Shown: positions 26,152-34,552 of the stretch, in pieces
Position numbering within the stretch: the stretch's first letter is position 1
Layout of the letters: each line of letters opens with the position of its first letter
DNA from: Verrucomicrobiales bacterium
Lineage (GTDB): Bacteria > Verrucomicrobiota > Verrucomicrobiia > Verrucomicrobiales > DEV007
Length of the DNA: 64,000 nucleotides
Assembly (NCBI GenBank): GCA_029212615.1
Contig: JARGPJ010000002.1
Location: 310,001 to 374,000 of the forward strand
Direction: 5' to 3'
The notes under the pieces: model-generated
What the model was told of the DNA's origin: nothing
What the model saw: only the letters and a program-made list of their open reading frames with translations
The model's database searches: none
Position numbers and translations under genes: made by a program

Positions 26152-27501
26152 TCAGGACTCAACCGGAGCTTCAACTTCCTCTTCCGGAGTTACTTCTTCT
26201 TCGCTGGCAACGTCAACGGGCGAATCAGACTCGGCTTCCGCGGAGCTCTCCTCACCACCAACGGCAGCCTGAACTTTATTCATGATCTCGCGACCCTCTT
26301 CGACGCTGATTTCGAGAACATCAGCGATATCCACTTCATCAACCCCCTGAGCGATCATCTCAAGACTGTTCAATCCGCCACGAACAAGACCTTCAGCAAT
26401 CTCCATTTCGATTCCAGCTGCTTCAGAAATAGCGCCTGCCGCCTTGCTTACCTGAGCCTCAAAGGCTTCATGAGCGGACTCGTCCTTCTGAACCTGCACA
26501 TCCCAACCCACGAGACGGGCCGTGAGGCGTGCATTCTGACCGCGACGTCCAATCGCCTTGGAAAGCTCCTCTTCATCAACCCGAACCTGAACCGACTGAG
26601 CCTCTTCATCCAGGATGATCGACTTGATCTCCGCCGGTTTCAGCGCCTCGCTAACGAAAGATTTAATGTCATCACTCCAGCGAATAATGTCGACTTTTTC
26701 ATTGTTCAATTCACGAACAATATTCTTCACACGTGCTCCCCGCAGGCCAACGCAGGCACCAACAGGGTCGACTTTTTCATCAGCACTGTAGACGGCCACC
26801 TTTGTGCGATAACCTGCCTCACGGGCCAAAGATCGAATCTCGACCGTGCGATCAGCAATCTCACTCACCTCTGATTCAAAGAGGCGGCGAACAAAATTAG
26901 GATGACTGCGGGAAAGAATAATCTCGGGGCCACGTGCGCCGTTCTCCACCGCCACAACGTAGGCGCGAATGCGATCACCCACATTATATTCCTCAGTGGA
27001 GACTCTCTCCCGCTGATTCATGACTCCTTCAAACTTACCGAGATCGACGAATACATCGCCCCGCTCGAATCGTCGGACAGTTCCACTGACAATATCGCCG
27101 GCCCTATCTTTAAATTCTTCGTAAATCAATTCCTTCTCCGCCTGGCGAAGACGCTGCATCATCGTCTGCTTTGCCGTCTGAGCAGCAATCCGCCCGAAGT
27201 TAGCCGGCGTAATATCAACTTCGACTTCATCATCGACGTTGAGCTCCGGCTTCATGCGACGTGCGGTAAAAATGTCAATCTCGTCGTAAGGATTCTCCAC
27301 CCTGTCGACTACCATAAGGGTAGCAAAGGCTTTGATGTCGCCCTTATCGGGATCGATATGAATCCGCATCTCCCGTGCAGGGCCGATGCTTCTCCGCGAA
27401 GCAGAAAGTAATGCGGTCTCAAGCGCTTCGACCATGGTCTCGCGCTTAATTCCCTTTTCCTTCTCGTAGTATTCGAAAAGTGCTAACAGTTCGTTTGTCA
27501 T
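26152..27501 (-). CDS. nusA: Transcription termination/antitermination factor NusA
   Basis: RNA polymerase-binding factor of 449 aa. The N-terminal domain (1-125) contains EKGIKRETMVEALETALLSA. The S1 domain starts near 136 (GDIVSGTVRRFERGDVFVDLG). The two KH domains are marked by DPVGACVGLRGARVKNIVRELNNEKVD and SKAIGRRGQNARLTARLVGW. One C-terminal helical repeat (GGLNSLEMIAQGVDEVDI) and an acidic tail end the protein. GGAG five bases before the ATG is a rare clear Shine-Dalgarno here. A candidate attenuator lies in the leader; rimP, usual upstream neighbour, is absent. Confidence 0.97.
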   Translation of the reverse strand: MTNELLALFEYYEKEKGIKRETMVEALETALLSASRRSIGPAREMRIHIDPDKGDIKAFATLMVVDRVENPYDEIDIFTARRMKPELNVDDEVEVDITPANFGRIAAQTAKQTMMQRLRQAEKELIYEEFKDRAGDIVSGTVRRFERGDVFVDLGKFEGVMNQRERVSTEEYNVGDRIRAYVVAVENGARGPEIILSRSHPNFVRRLFESEVSEIADRTVEIRSLAREAGYRTKVAVYSADEKVDPVGACVGLRGARVKNIVRELNNEKVDIIRWSDDIKSFVSEALKPAEIKSIILDEEAQSVQVRVDEEELSKAIGRRGQNARLTARLVGWDVQVQKDESAHEAFEAQVSKAAGAISEAAGIEMEIAEGLVRGGLNSLEMIAQGVDEVDIADVLEISVEEGREIMNKVQAAVGGEESSAEAESDSPVDVASEEEVTPEEEVEAPVES

Positions 27502-27531
27502 ATTCTCCAGCTGACCTTCATATTTTGAGAC

Positions 27532-27556
27532 AAAAAAAAGTGGGACATGCCCACTT
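27532..27556 (-). terminator. Intrinsic terminator in the nusA leader (candidate attenuator)
   Basis: On the minus strand a 7-bp stem (AAGTGGG / CCCACTT, five-base loop) runs into eight T residues and ends about 31 bases before the nusA start codon. Just upstream on the same strand a second hairpin (CCGGG ... CCCGG, 27564-27583) is present. No minus-strand gene ends nearby: mgtE ends about 950 bases away, beyond a plus-strand gene. A role as leader attenuator for nusA-infB is therefore more likely than a gene-end terminator. Confidence 0.6.
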
Positions 27557-27660
27557 CAATCGTCCGGGATTTCAAGAACCCGGCATCTCAAGATTGCAGG
27601 ATCGCGAACATATCGCGCCGAGCTTCGTTAGGCAAGGCCGAAATCAAGCCAATTCAAACG

Positions 27661-28347
27661 ATGTCAGATCCTTCCGTAAAAGCCCTCTCTTTTGATGCCG
27701 CCGGTACCTTGATCGAACTCACTGAACCGGTAGGGCATTCCTACTATAGAGTAGCGATGGCCCATGGAATCCACTCTGATCCCTCTACGCTCGCTCTTGC
27801 GTTCAAAAGCGTCTGGAAAAAAACGCCTCCGGCTTTCTCAAATCAATCCCCCTTTATTGACCTGGATGAAAAATCCTGGTGGCATCGACTCGTTCGCAAC
27901 GTCTTCGTGGAAGCCGGAGCCAGCCTCCCCCCTCCTCCGGCATTTGAAACCTTTTTTGAAGATCTTTATCTTCATTTCGAAACTCCCGGAACCTGGAGGC
28001 CGATCGCAGACGCAAAAGAGACGCTGGATATCCTTTCATCACACTACCCGTGCATCGTCCTCTCCAACTTTGACGGCCGGCTCCGGAAGATCCTGACCGA
28101 TCTCAACCTCAGCAGTCCCTTTCAATCCGTCCTCCTTTCGTGTGAACTCGGCGCATCAAAACCGGATCCCCTCGTTTTTTCTGCAGCCCGGAAATTGCTG
28201 GGTGAGCCCCCTGAAAATATCCTCCATATTGGCGACGATCCGCATTGTGACTGGGAAGGAGCGGCTCGCGCCGGCTTTCAAAGTTTCCGCGTCGGGACAG
28301 GTGAATCATCCCTGAAAGAATTATTAAGACAACTTTCACTTGCGTGA
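27661..28347 (+). CDS. HAD-superfamily hydrolase
   Basis: A 228-aa HAD hydrolase of the COG1011 type. Motif I is SFDAAGTLIEL: the nucleophilic Asp is present, but the second acid of DxD is Ala, as in haloacid-dehalogenase-like members, so phosphatase activity is not assured. Motif II is VLSNFDGR, the motif III Lys is in GASKPDPLVF, and motif IV is HIGDDPHCDWEGA. A helical cap lies between motifs I and II. The frame is open to 27547; ATG 27661 gives a normal N-terminus. Divergent from nusA, upstream of tRNA-Lys. Confidence 0.85.
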   Translation: MSDPSVKALSFDAAGTLIELTEPVGHSYYRVAMAHGIHSDPSTLALAFKSVWKKTPPAFSNQSPFIDLDEKSWWHRLVRNVFVEAGASLPPPPAFETFFEDLYLHFETPGTWRPIADAKETLDILSSHYPCIVLSNFDGRLRKILTDLNLSSPFQSVLLSCELGASKPDPLVFSAARKLLGEPPENILHIGDDPHCDWEGAARAGFQSFRVGTGESSLKELLRQLSLA

Positions 28348-28406
28348 TCATCGGCGGTGAATACATTGCGCGCCCGTCAGTCTAGCACTGACAGGACGCT
28401 CTCAAC

Positions 28407-28479
28407 GGAAAGGTAGCTCAGTTGGTAGAGCAGTTGGCTTTTAACCAATTGGTCCTGGGTTCGAATCCCAGTCTTTCCA
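28407..28479 (+). tRNA. tRNA-Lys (anticodon UUU)
   Basis: A 73-nt cloverleaf without encoded CCA. Acceptor GGAAAGG pairs with TCTTTCC (one G-T pair), and the discriminator is A. The D arm is GCTC-AGTTGGTA-GAGC and the anticodon arm GTTGG-CTTTTAA-CCAAT with anticodon TTT. The T arm is CTGGG-TTCGAAT-CCCAG. The CCA end would be added by the nucleotidyltransferase encoded at 38696. Confidence 0.97.
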
Positions 28480-28507
28480 CTCTTTTTCTGCTAAGGCAGA
28501 AGCGCCT

Positions 28508-29896
28508 TCAGGCGAGCTTTGACAGCACCGCTGAAGCAAGATTCAATACGAGAAAAAACCCGCACATGTCGGTGCAGGTCGTCAGAATCGGACCGGACGC
28601 TAAAGCCGGGTCAACTTTCATCTTCTTCAGGAAGAGTGGAACACATCCCCCCAGTAGGACTGAAAGCATTGTATTTAGAAACAGGGCGCCACCAACGACG
28701 AGCCCGAGGTAAACATTGTCCTTCCAGATTCCGGCGATCAGCCCAAGAAGGCAGCCGAGAACAAAGCCATTGAACATCCCCAGAATTCCTTCTTTCCATA
28801 CGATTCGCATGTATTCCGTCGGTCGAATCAATCCCAGAGTCAGCTCACGAATACTGACCGCGACCGCCTGATTTCCCGAGCACCCGCTCATGTCCGAAAC
28901 GATGGGAAGGAAAACGGCAAGAGCAATCACCGCCTGAAGCGTGTCCTCATACATCGCGATGACGCTCGCTGCGACCAGGTTCAGTACGATGTTCGGCCCG
29001 AGCCAGGCAAGCCGGCGCCCACAACGCGCCAACATCGGCATGCTTCGCAGCTCCTCCCCTCCGAGAATTCCTGCGGAATGAAGATAATCTTCCGTCTGGT
29101 GCTCAGCGGTCGCCTCTCTAACCGCCTGGCGGGTAATAACTCCCACGATGATTCCACTCTCATCCACCACCGGCAGCCCAATATAGGACTTATCGTCAAA
29201 CACCTTTCGAAGAGATTCAAAATCATCATTCACACCAACTGACACGGGGTCACCCAGCATGATTCGTTCAACAGGGCGACTTCTCGGAGTGAGGACGAGA
29301 TCACGAAGCCTGAGGACCCCTTTCAAATATCCCGCCGAATCCACGACGTAGACGTATTGAACATCCATGTCTCCGTAGCGCTCGGCGTCTTCGCTCAGCT
29401 CAGAGAGAACATCGCCCACCTTTGCCCCGTCAGGAAAGGCAGCAAAGGAGTGAGTCATGAGGCCACCGGCAGTGTCCCAGTCATAGGATGTCAGCTCACG
29501 CAGGTGATCTGCTTCATCCGCATCATCGAGCTCAGCCAGGAGCGCTTCAGACTCCGGTCCGTGCATCTCCCGGAGAAGGTCGGCACCGATCTCTTCGGGC
29601 ATCTCTTCAACAATATCCGCCGCATTCTCGGGAGAGATCTCTTCGAGAATATCTGCAGCTTGCGCTTCAGGGAGGTGACCAAGCAACTGCGCGGCATCAG
29701 CCGCCTGGATCAACTCAACAATTCCGGCCTGCTCCTCACCGGTAAGGTGAGCCATGGCGTGCCTCCGCTCTTCCGGGGAAAGGCTGTTCAACCCGTCCGT
29801 AACCGCGATCCCATCGCCCGCGCGCAAGCCTTCCCCGAGCGCCACCCATGGACGTTCAGCTTCTTCAGGGAGCATCGCATCAGCTTCGTTAGACAT
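28508..29896 (-). CDS. mgtE: Magnesium transporter MgtE
   Basis: A 462-aa Mg2+ channel. The cytosolic MgtE N-domain (about 15-140) has the repeated ILEEISPENAADIVEEMPEE helices. A CBS pair (about 150-270) follows, with MTHSFAAFPDGAKVGDVL and DDFESLRKVFDDKSYIGLPVVDESG. Five membrane helices (about 300-460) include the pore segment PIVSDMSGCSGNQAVAVSIRELTLG with the ion-binding Asp. N and CBS domains close the pore when cytosolic Mg2+ is high. No M-box riboswitch is evident upstream. Convergent with tRNA-Lys. Confidence 0.95.
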   Translation of the reverse strand: MSNEADAMLPEEAERPWVALGEGLRAGDGIAVTDGLNSLSPEERRHAMAHLTGEEQAGIVELIQAADAAQLLGHLPEAQAADILEEISPENAADIVEEMPEEIGADLLREMHGPESEALLAELDDADEADHLRELTSYDWDTAGGLMTHSFAAFPDGAKVGDVLSELSEDAERYGDMDVQYVYVVDSAGYLKGVLRLRDLVLTPRSRPVERIMLGDPVSVGVNDDFESLRKVFDDKSYIGLPVVDESGIIVGVITRQAVREATAEHQTEDYLHSAGILGGEELRSMPMLARCGRRLAWLGPNIVLNLVAASVIAMYEDTLQAVIALAVFLPIVSDMSGCSGNQAVAVSIRELTLGLIRPTEYMRIVWKEGILGMFNGFVLGCLLGLIAGIWKDNVYLGLVVGGALFLNTMLSVLLGGCVPLFLKKMKVDPALASGPILTTCTDMCGFFLVLNLASAVLSKLA

Positions 29897-29985
29897 AACT
29901 CACCCTTGGAGCCTCGTGATCCAGAATCAACCGCTCTTTCGAATTCAAGATTGAAACAACCAGCGCACTACAGAAAAACTTCTCC

Positions 29986-30009
29986 CTCCACAAAAATCAG
30001 ATTGTGGAG
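29986..30009. repeat. 8-bp inverted repeat between mgtE and the nuclease gene
   Basis: Perfect arms CTCCACAA / TTGTGGAG with an eight-base spacer, 26 bases before the nuclease start and about 90 bases before the divergent mgtE start. Possible operator; no protein can be named. Confidence 0.4.
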
Positions 30010-30034
30010 AGGATACCCCATTCTAAGATGCAAA

Positions 30035-30952
30035 ATGCTCGAGACATTGAGTCCAACGATACCCTTCAGGCATCTCCTTTCCTTCCTTCTATTGGTAGCG
30101 GGCCTGGCCTACGGTCAAAAACCGTTGGTAACGTTTCATGATTGCACGGTGGTCCCACAGGAATGGGCCGATGGTGACTCCTTTATGGTAAAATTACCGG
30201 ACGGCAGGACTGAAGTCTTTCGACTCTACTACGTCGATTGCATTGAAACAATCGTGACCACTGACAGCGACAAACGGCGCTTGCGGGATCAGGGGCGCTA
30301 CTTCGGCGTATCCAATTTCCGTAAGGTGATTGAGTTTGGACGGGAAGGAACAAGGTTTCGTGAAAAAGCTCTCAGCAAACCGTTTACGGTAACAACATCG
30401 TTCGCGAAGGCACTGGGGCGCTCAAGCAAACCCCGGTATTATGCTTTCGTCTCGACATCAGAAAACCATGACCTGGCCCGGGAACTCGTTGAGAATGGTC
30501 TCGCCAGAAACTTTGGAGTGAGGAGGGAAACCCCGACCGGCATTCACCGGGATGACTACGAAGACTTCCTCTCCGATGTCGAGTTTGTGGCGGCGATTCG
30601 CAAAAAGGGGGTCTGGTCTGAAAGCAGCCCTGAATCGATCATTGAAATGCGGGAACGGCACCGGAAGGAATTGCGAGAGCTGGAGGACCTTGAAGAATCA
30701 CTGAACCCACCTCCATTGACCGAGCCGATCAGCATCAATGAAGGTTCGCTCGAAGAGCTCGAACGCGCCGGTTTCCGTGCCCATCAGGCAAGAAATGTCC
30801 TGGAACACCGGGAAGTAAAACCGATTCAGAATTTTGCTGATTTGGACAGCGTCGATCAAATCGGGGAAAAGACGATTCACAAAGTTAAAGATAACATCTT
30901 CTTCGACGCTGAGGCGTCGTCCATCCCGACAATGCGCGTGCCCGCCCCTTGA
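30035..30952 (+). CDS. Secreted thermonuclease-like protein with helix-hairpin-helix tail
   Basis: About 305 aa. A signal-like segment (FRHLLSFLLLVAGLAYGQ) is followed by a staphylococcal-nuclease OB-fold domain (about 35-190) with DGDSFMVKLPDG, FRLYYVDCIET and LARELVENGLARNFG. A charged helix (about 195-225) precedes a ComEA-type helix-hairpin-helix pair (SINEGSLEELERAGF, NFADLDSVDQIGEKTIHKV). The catalytic Arg of the usual RLxGIDxPE loop appears as RLYYVDCIE, so the substrate-binding loop is unusual. Open frame extends far upstream (to 29357) inside mgtE antisense; ATG 30035 gives the signal peptide. Fifteen bases precede the aldolase frame. Confidence 0.78.
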   Translation: MLETLSPTIPFRHLLSFLLLVAGLAYGQKPLVTFHDCTVVPQEWADGDSFMVKLPDGRTEVFRLYYVDCIETIVTTDSDKRRLRDQGRYFGVSNFRKVIEFGREGTRFREKALSKPFTVTTSFAKALGRSSKPRYYAFVSTSENHDLARELVENGLARNFGVRRETPTGIHRDDYEDFLSDVEFVAAIRKKGVWSESSPESIIEMRERHRKELRELEDLEESLNPPPLTEPISINEGSLEELERAGFRAHQARNVLEHREVKPIQNFADLDSVDQIGEKTIHKVKDNIFFDAEASSIPTMRVPAP

Positions 30953-30985
30953 TTCTTCTGTGATTCATTGTCCATTCTTTCATCT

Positions 30986-31771
30986 ATGGACCGCAATAAG
31001 AACCTCTCCCGCTTTATTCAATCCGATGGTCGAACCGTTATCCTCCCCATCGATCATGGAACTATCATTCCGGTTCCGACGCTCAATCCTCTCCAGATTG
31101 TTGAAGCCCTGAACCCCGTCGTCGACGGGTATGTCGTCAATCTAGGCGTCGCTCTTGCTGCCGCTGACGCACTTGAAGGCAAGGGAGTCTGCCTCCGAAC
31201 CGATTGCTACAAGCCCGCCTATGGTGACAATCTTGATGAAGGCAGCTACCGCCTTTACGGGGCCGATGACGCACTCACCGTTGGCGCCCACGCCATGATG
31301 AACATGCTCTATTCTCATCATGGGAACGAAGCAAGCATCACTCGCGAAGTCGCAGAGCTCATTACTGAAAGCCATGAGACAGACATCCCCGTTATCCTCG
31401 AAGCGCTTCCTTTCTCGATTGGTCGACCGGATGACTACACCGTCGAGAATGTCGGATTTTCGGTTCGCGCTGCGGCAGAACTGGGTGCGGACATCGTCAA
31501 AACAGTCTACCCGACCAATGGCGCGGTCGAAGATTTCCGGGAGATCGTCGATTCATGCTTTGTTCCCGTGATTGTTCTCGGAGGAGCTGCCATGGGAGAT
31601 GACGCAGCACTTCTCACCATGGTGAAAAACGCCATCACCGCAGGAGCTGCCGGAATCGCTATTGGACGCAATGTCTTTGAACACCCTCAGCCCGCTAAAA
31701 TCGCAGCAGCACTCAATGCGATTGTCCATGATGACGCGAGTGTCGATTCAGCTCTGAAACTCGTTTCCTAG
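30986..31771 (+). CDS. DhnA-type class I aldolase (DeoC/LacD family)
   Basis: A 261-aa TIM-barrel aldolase of the COG1830 family (archaeal-type class I fructose-bisphosphate aldolase, LsrF). Conserved blocks are ILPIDHGTIIPVP, the Schiff-base Lys in GADIVKTVYPTNG (about residue 172), VIVLGGAAMGDD and AGAAGIAIGRNVFEH, which binds phosphate. Family members act on fructose-1,6-bisphosphate, 2-amino-3,7-dideoxy sugars or AI-2-phosphate-derived thiolase substrates; sequence alone does not choose. A TTG at 30968 is an alternative start. It lies 18 bases before the radical SAM gene, so a joint pathway is plausible. Confidence 0.82.
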   Translation: MDRNKNLSRFIQSDGRTVILPIDHGTIIPVPTLNPLQIVEALNPVVDGYVVNLGVALAAADALEGKGVCLRTDCYKPAYGDNLDEGSYRLYGADDALTVGAHAMMNMLYSHHGNEASITREVAELITESHETDIPVILEALPFSIGRPDDYTVENVGFSVRAAAELGADIVKTVYPTNGAVEDFREIVDSCFVPVIVLGGAAMGDDAALLTMVKNAITAGAAGIAIGRNVFEHPQPAKIAAALNAIVHDDASVDSALKLVS

Positions 31772-31789
31772 CTGATACCCCCCTCCCAC

Positions 31790-33010
31790 ATGATCGTCCC
31801 CTCCCTACAATACGCCGGCCGCATCCTTAAGACGGCTGACAAACGCCATCTCGGAAAGTTCATGTGGAACTTCGGAGTCAAAGGGGTTCGTTCGGTAAAC
31901 CTGTTTAAAAAACGCATGAAGGAGGGAACCTATTTCCCCCCTTTCATCTACATCTCTATCCTGAACAGCTGCAACCTGCGCTGCCAGGGTTGCTGGGTTG
32001 ATGTGGACAAACCTCAGGTGAAACTCGACCTCGAGAATCTGAATCAGATCGTCAACGACGCCAAGGCTCACGGAAATTCCTTCTTCGGCATCCTCGGTGG
32101 TGAGCCCTTCATGCATCCCGACTTGCTCGATTTCCTGGCGGAACATCAGGACTGCTTCTTCCAGGTTTTCACCAACGGCCAGATGATCACGGAGAAGAAG
32201 GCGAAACAACTTCGCCAACTCGGCAACGCAACCCCTCTCATTTCTATCGAAGGCACCGAGATTGTCGCCAATGAGCGCCGCGGCGGGAAGGATGTCCTCA
32301 ACCGAACCCTGAGAGGGCTCGACAACTGCCTCGATAACAAGCTCCTCACCGGTGTCGCCACCAGCCTCTGCCAGACCAATATTGATGACCTGCTTACCGA
32401 GAAGTGGTTACGGACCCTTATTAATCGCGGCGTCCACTATGCCTGGTACCATACCTACCGTCCCGTCGGCCCTCAACCGAACGAAGACCTTGCCTTATCG
32501 CCGGAGCAAGCCCGCCGCGTCCGTGAGTTCGTCGTGAACATGCGGATGAAACTTCCCCTCGGCATCATCGATGCCTACTACGACGGCGAAGGAAAAGCGC
32601 TCTGCCCGATGGCGAACGGCATCTCCCATCACATTGGTCCCTCCGGAGGAATAGAACCCTGCCCCATCATTCAATTTGCGACTGAAAACGTTCGTGACGG
32701 ATCGATCTATGACTCACTGACAAAATCCGAATTCCTCAAGGATTTCCGTGAAACATCCGCCCGACACACTCGTGGCTGCGTCGTCCTTGAGCGACCTGAT
32801 GTCGTTAAAGCGCTGGTTGAAAAACACAGCGCGACTGACACCACCATCCGAAAGACCGCGATTGCCGAGCTCGAGGCGATGACGCCGCGAAACAGTCAAT
32901 GGCTCCCTACCGGCGACGAAATCCCCGAAAGACACCCCGTCTACCGCTGGGCCAAACGTGTCTGGTTCAACGATTTCGGCGTCTACGACGCGATGGAGGA
33001 AAAGCGATAG
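31790..33010 (+). CDS. Radical SAM/SPASM-like protein of unknown function
   Basis: A 406-aa protein. The radical SAM cluster motif is CNLRCQGC (about residues 61-68), then GGEPFMHPDLLDFL and FTNGQMI, as in the MoaA/PqqE branch. After residue 260 come further Cys in ALCPMANG, GGIEPCPIIQFA and TRGCVVLE, a reduced SPASM-like pattern that could bind an auxiliary Fe-S cluster. No peptide substrate gene is seen nearby. The N-terminal ~50 residues and C-terminal ~80 residues are unusual. Its tight spacing with the DhnA-type aldolase suggests a shared biosynthetic step, which is inference. It is not a recognisable anaerobic sulfatase maturase. Confidence 0.75.
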   Translation: MIVPSLQYAGRILKTADKRHLGKFMWNFGVKGVRSVNLFKKRMKEGTYFPPFIYISILNSCNLRCQGCWVDVDKPQVKLDLENLNQIVNDAKAHGNSFFGILGGEPFMHPDLLDFLAEHQDCFFQVFTNGQMITEKKAKQLRQLGNATPLISIEGTEIVANERRGGKDVLNRTLRGLDNCLDNKLLTGVATSLCQTNIDDLLTEKWLRTLINRGVHYAWYHTYRPVGPQPNEDLALSPEQARRVREFVVNMRMKLPLGIIDAYYDGEGKALCPMANGISHHIGPSGGIEPCPIIQFATENVRDGSIYDSLTKSEFLKDFRETSARHTRGCVVLERPDVVKALVEKHSATDTTIRKTAIAELEAMTPRNSQWLPTGDEIPERHPVYRWAKRVWFNDFGVYDAMEEKR

Positions 33011-33115
33011 CCGGAAAAGCAGTGTCGAGGCAGGCCCCGGGCGTCTCACGCGATCACCGGGTCAACTCAGGCGTTCGCTTGCCGATTCGCGAGAAGCAGA
33101 TTAGACTCCGCCCGC

Positions 33116-34141
33116 ATGCTTCCCTGGTTTCAAAACGGTCAATTCCCCCTCTTTCTCGCGCCCATGGCCGGGGTGACTGATCTGGTCTTTCGCCGTCTCT
33201 GCAAAGAGCTTGGAGCCGATGTCATGGTCACGGAGTTTGTTTCCGCCGAAGGCATCATGCAGGCGGACGAAAGGACCCGTGTCTATACCGAGTTTGATGA
33301 AGGCCAGCGCCCTGTCGGCGTCCAGCTCTTCGGTGCCGACGGCCCCCGCATGGCTGAAGCAGCTAATAAAATTATCGACTGGAAGCGTCCTGACTTTATC
33401 GACATCAATTTCGGCTGCCCCGTCAAAAAGGTCGTCTCCAAAAACGGCGGCTCATCACTCCTCCGCGACTGTCCCGTTCTTGCCCGGGTTGCCGAATCGA
33501 TTGCCAAAGGAGTGGGCGGTCAGGTTCCGGTCACTGCTAAAATTCGAATTGGCTGGGACGCGGACCTCATCAACGCTCCCGAAGTTTGCCACATCCTTGA
33601 AGATGTCGGAATTCAGGCAATTGCAATCCATGGTCGAACCCGGGCCCAGGGATACACCGGCGAAGCGGATTGGGACGTCATCGATAAATGCAGCCGGGAA
33701 GTCTCCATCCCCGTGATCGGAAATGGAGACATTTCATGCGGGGAGGACGTCGAAAAGCGCCGGCAAACCACCGGCGTCAGCGGGGTCATGATCGGACGAG
33801 CCGCGATGCAATACCCCTGGGTATTCCGCGATGCCAAACATTACCTGGAAACCGGAGAACACCCCGCCCCCCTCTCTCTCGATGAGCGCTGGACATTCAT
33901 CCTCAGGCACGCCCGCCTCCTCATCGAGTGGGGAAAGTTTTCTCACGAAAAATTCGCCATGCAATCGCTCCGCTCCAGACTGATGTCCTACTCCAAAGGA
34001 CTCCCCGGTGGAAAGCTGCTGCGGGCGAGATTCGCCACCCTCAATTCGATCGGTGAACTGGAAGATCTTGCTGCCGACTACCTACGCCACTCTCAAGCCG
34101 CACCGGAGATAGCATCCGTCAGCGCATCATCCTCATCCTGA
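33116..34141 (+). CDS. dusB: tRNA-dihydrouridine synthase (DusB type)
   Basis: FMN enzyme of 341 aa that reduces uridine to dihydrouridine in tRNA D loops. It has LAPMAGVTDLVFRRLCKELGA, VQLFGAD, DINFGCPVKKVVSKNGGSSLL with the catalytic Cys, VTAKIRIGWD, AIHGRTRAQGYTGEADW and VIGNGDI, followed by GVMIGRAAMQYPWVF. The C-terminal helical domain (about 245-330) is present. DusB is the closest E. coli match by motif order, but subtype is tentative. Its 3' end overlaps the antisense small membrane protein gene by 49 bases. Confidence 0.9.
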   Translation: MLPWFQNGQFPLFLAPMAGVTDLVFRRLCKELGADVMVTEFVSAEGIMQADERTRVYTEFDEGQRPVGVQLFGADGPRMAEAANKIIDWKRPDFIDINFGCPVKKVVSKNGGSSLLRDCPVLARVAESIAKGVGGQVPVTAKIRIGWDADLINAPEVCHILEDVGIQAIAIHGRTRAQGYTGEADWDVIDKCSREVSIPVIGNGDISCGEDVEKRRQTTGVSGVMIGRAAMQYPWVFRDAKHYLETGEHPAPLSLDERWTFILRHARLLIEWGKFSHEKFAMQSLRSRLMSYSKGLPGGKLLRARFATLNSIGELEDLAADYLRHSQAAPEIASVSASSSS

Positions 34142-34404
34142 GACTCCCCTTCGCCTGTATTTGCCTCCCGAAAGAGAGTAACCCCCTCCAGGCGGTCCGC
34201 TGCACACTCAAGGCTCGATAAATCCGCAAGCATGCGCACCTGCCTGATCCGGCGCGCGCGTATCAGATGGAACGCCTTTACCAGAGCCTTAAACAAAGAA
34301 GGCAGAGCAGAGACGAAAATCGCAAAAAGGATCACGAACGAAACCAGGAAGAAACCGAAGTAGAGTTCAGCCATCGAAACATCAAGGTTTTTAATAGGAT
34401 CCAT
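34093..34404 (-). CDS. Small membrane protein, unknown
   Basis: A 103-aa protein with one strong transmembrane helix (about 14-36, ELYFGFFLVSFVILFAIFVS), a basic juxtamembrane part (HLIRARRIRQVRM) and an acidic C-terminus. The ATG at 34374 is an alternative start. It converges on and overlaps the 3' end of the dus gene. Reality is supported by a clear membrane topology and an AT-rich upstream region, but no family was recognised. Confidence 0.5.
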   Translation of the reverse strand: MDPIKNLDVSMAELYFGFFLVSFVILFAIFVSALPSLFKALVKAFHLIRARRIRQVRMLADLSSLECAADRLEGVTLFREANTGEGESQDEDDALTDAISGAA

Positions 34405-34450
34405 AATACAATGGTAATATTAACAAATTTTAAGTAATTTTAAACCCTTT

Positions 34451-34469
34451 ATTTTAAATGATTTAAAAT
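34451..34469. promoter_or_regulatory. AT-rich 19-bp palindrome upstream of yaaA
   Basis: Perfect arms ATTTTAAA / TTTAAAAT around TGA, in an unusually AT-rich 90-base stretch between the divergent genes at 34404 and 34553. It sits 84 bases before yaaA. Candidate operator or promoter-upstream element; the regulator is unknown. Confidence 0.45.
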
Positions 34470-34552
34470 TTACTCCCGGTCGATTTAAGTTTTGCTTTTG
34501 CCTGCTTGAGAGCTTCGCCAATCACCTTCATATTCAAGCATTCCTATTCGCC

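Noticed and set aside
26098-26874. A 258-codon plus-strand open frame across nusA
   Set aside because: Antisense to nusA and without recognisable domains.
28480-28507. Terminator for mgtE near the tRNA gene
   Set aside because: The TTCTGC/GCAGAA hairpin is followed on the minus strand by A residues, not T residues.
29357-30034. Long N-terminal extension of the secreted nuclease frame
   Set aside because: The extension lies antisense to mgtE and carries no domain; ATG 30035 starts a signal peptide.
31790-33010. Radical SAM protein as anaerobic sulfatase maturase or HpnH
   Set aside because: Cluster motif and Cys pattern after residue 260 do not match the full SPASM set of anSME, and no hopanoid gene is nearby.
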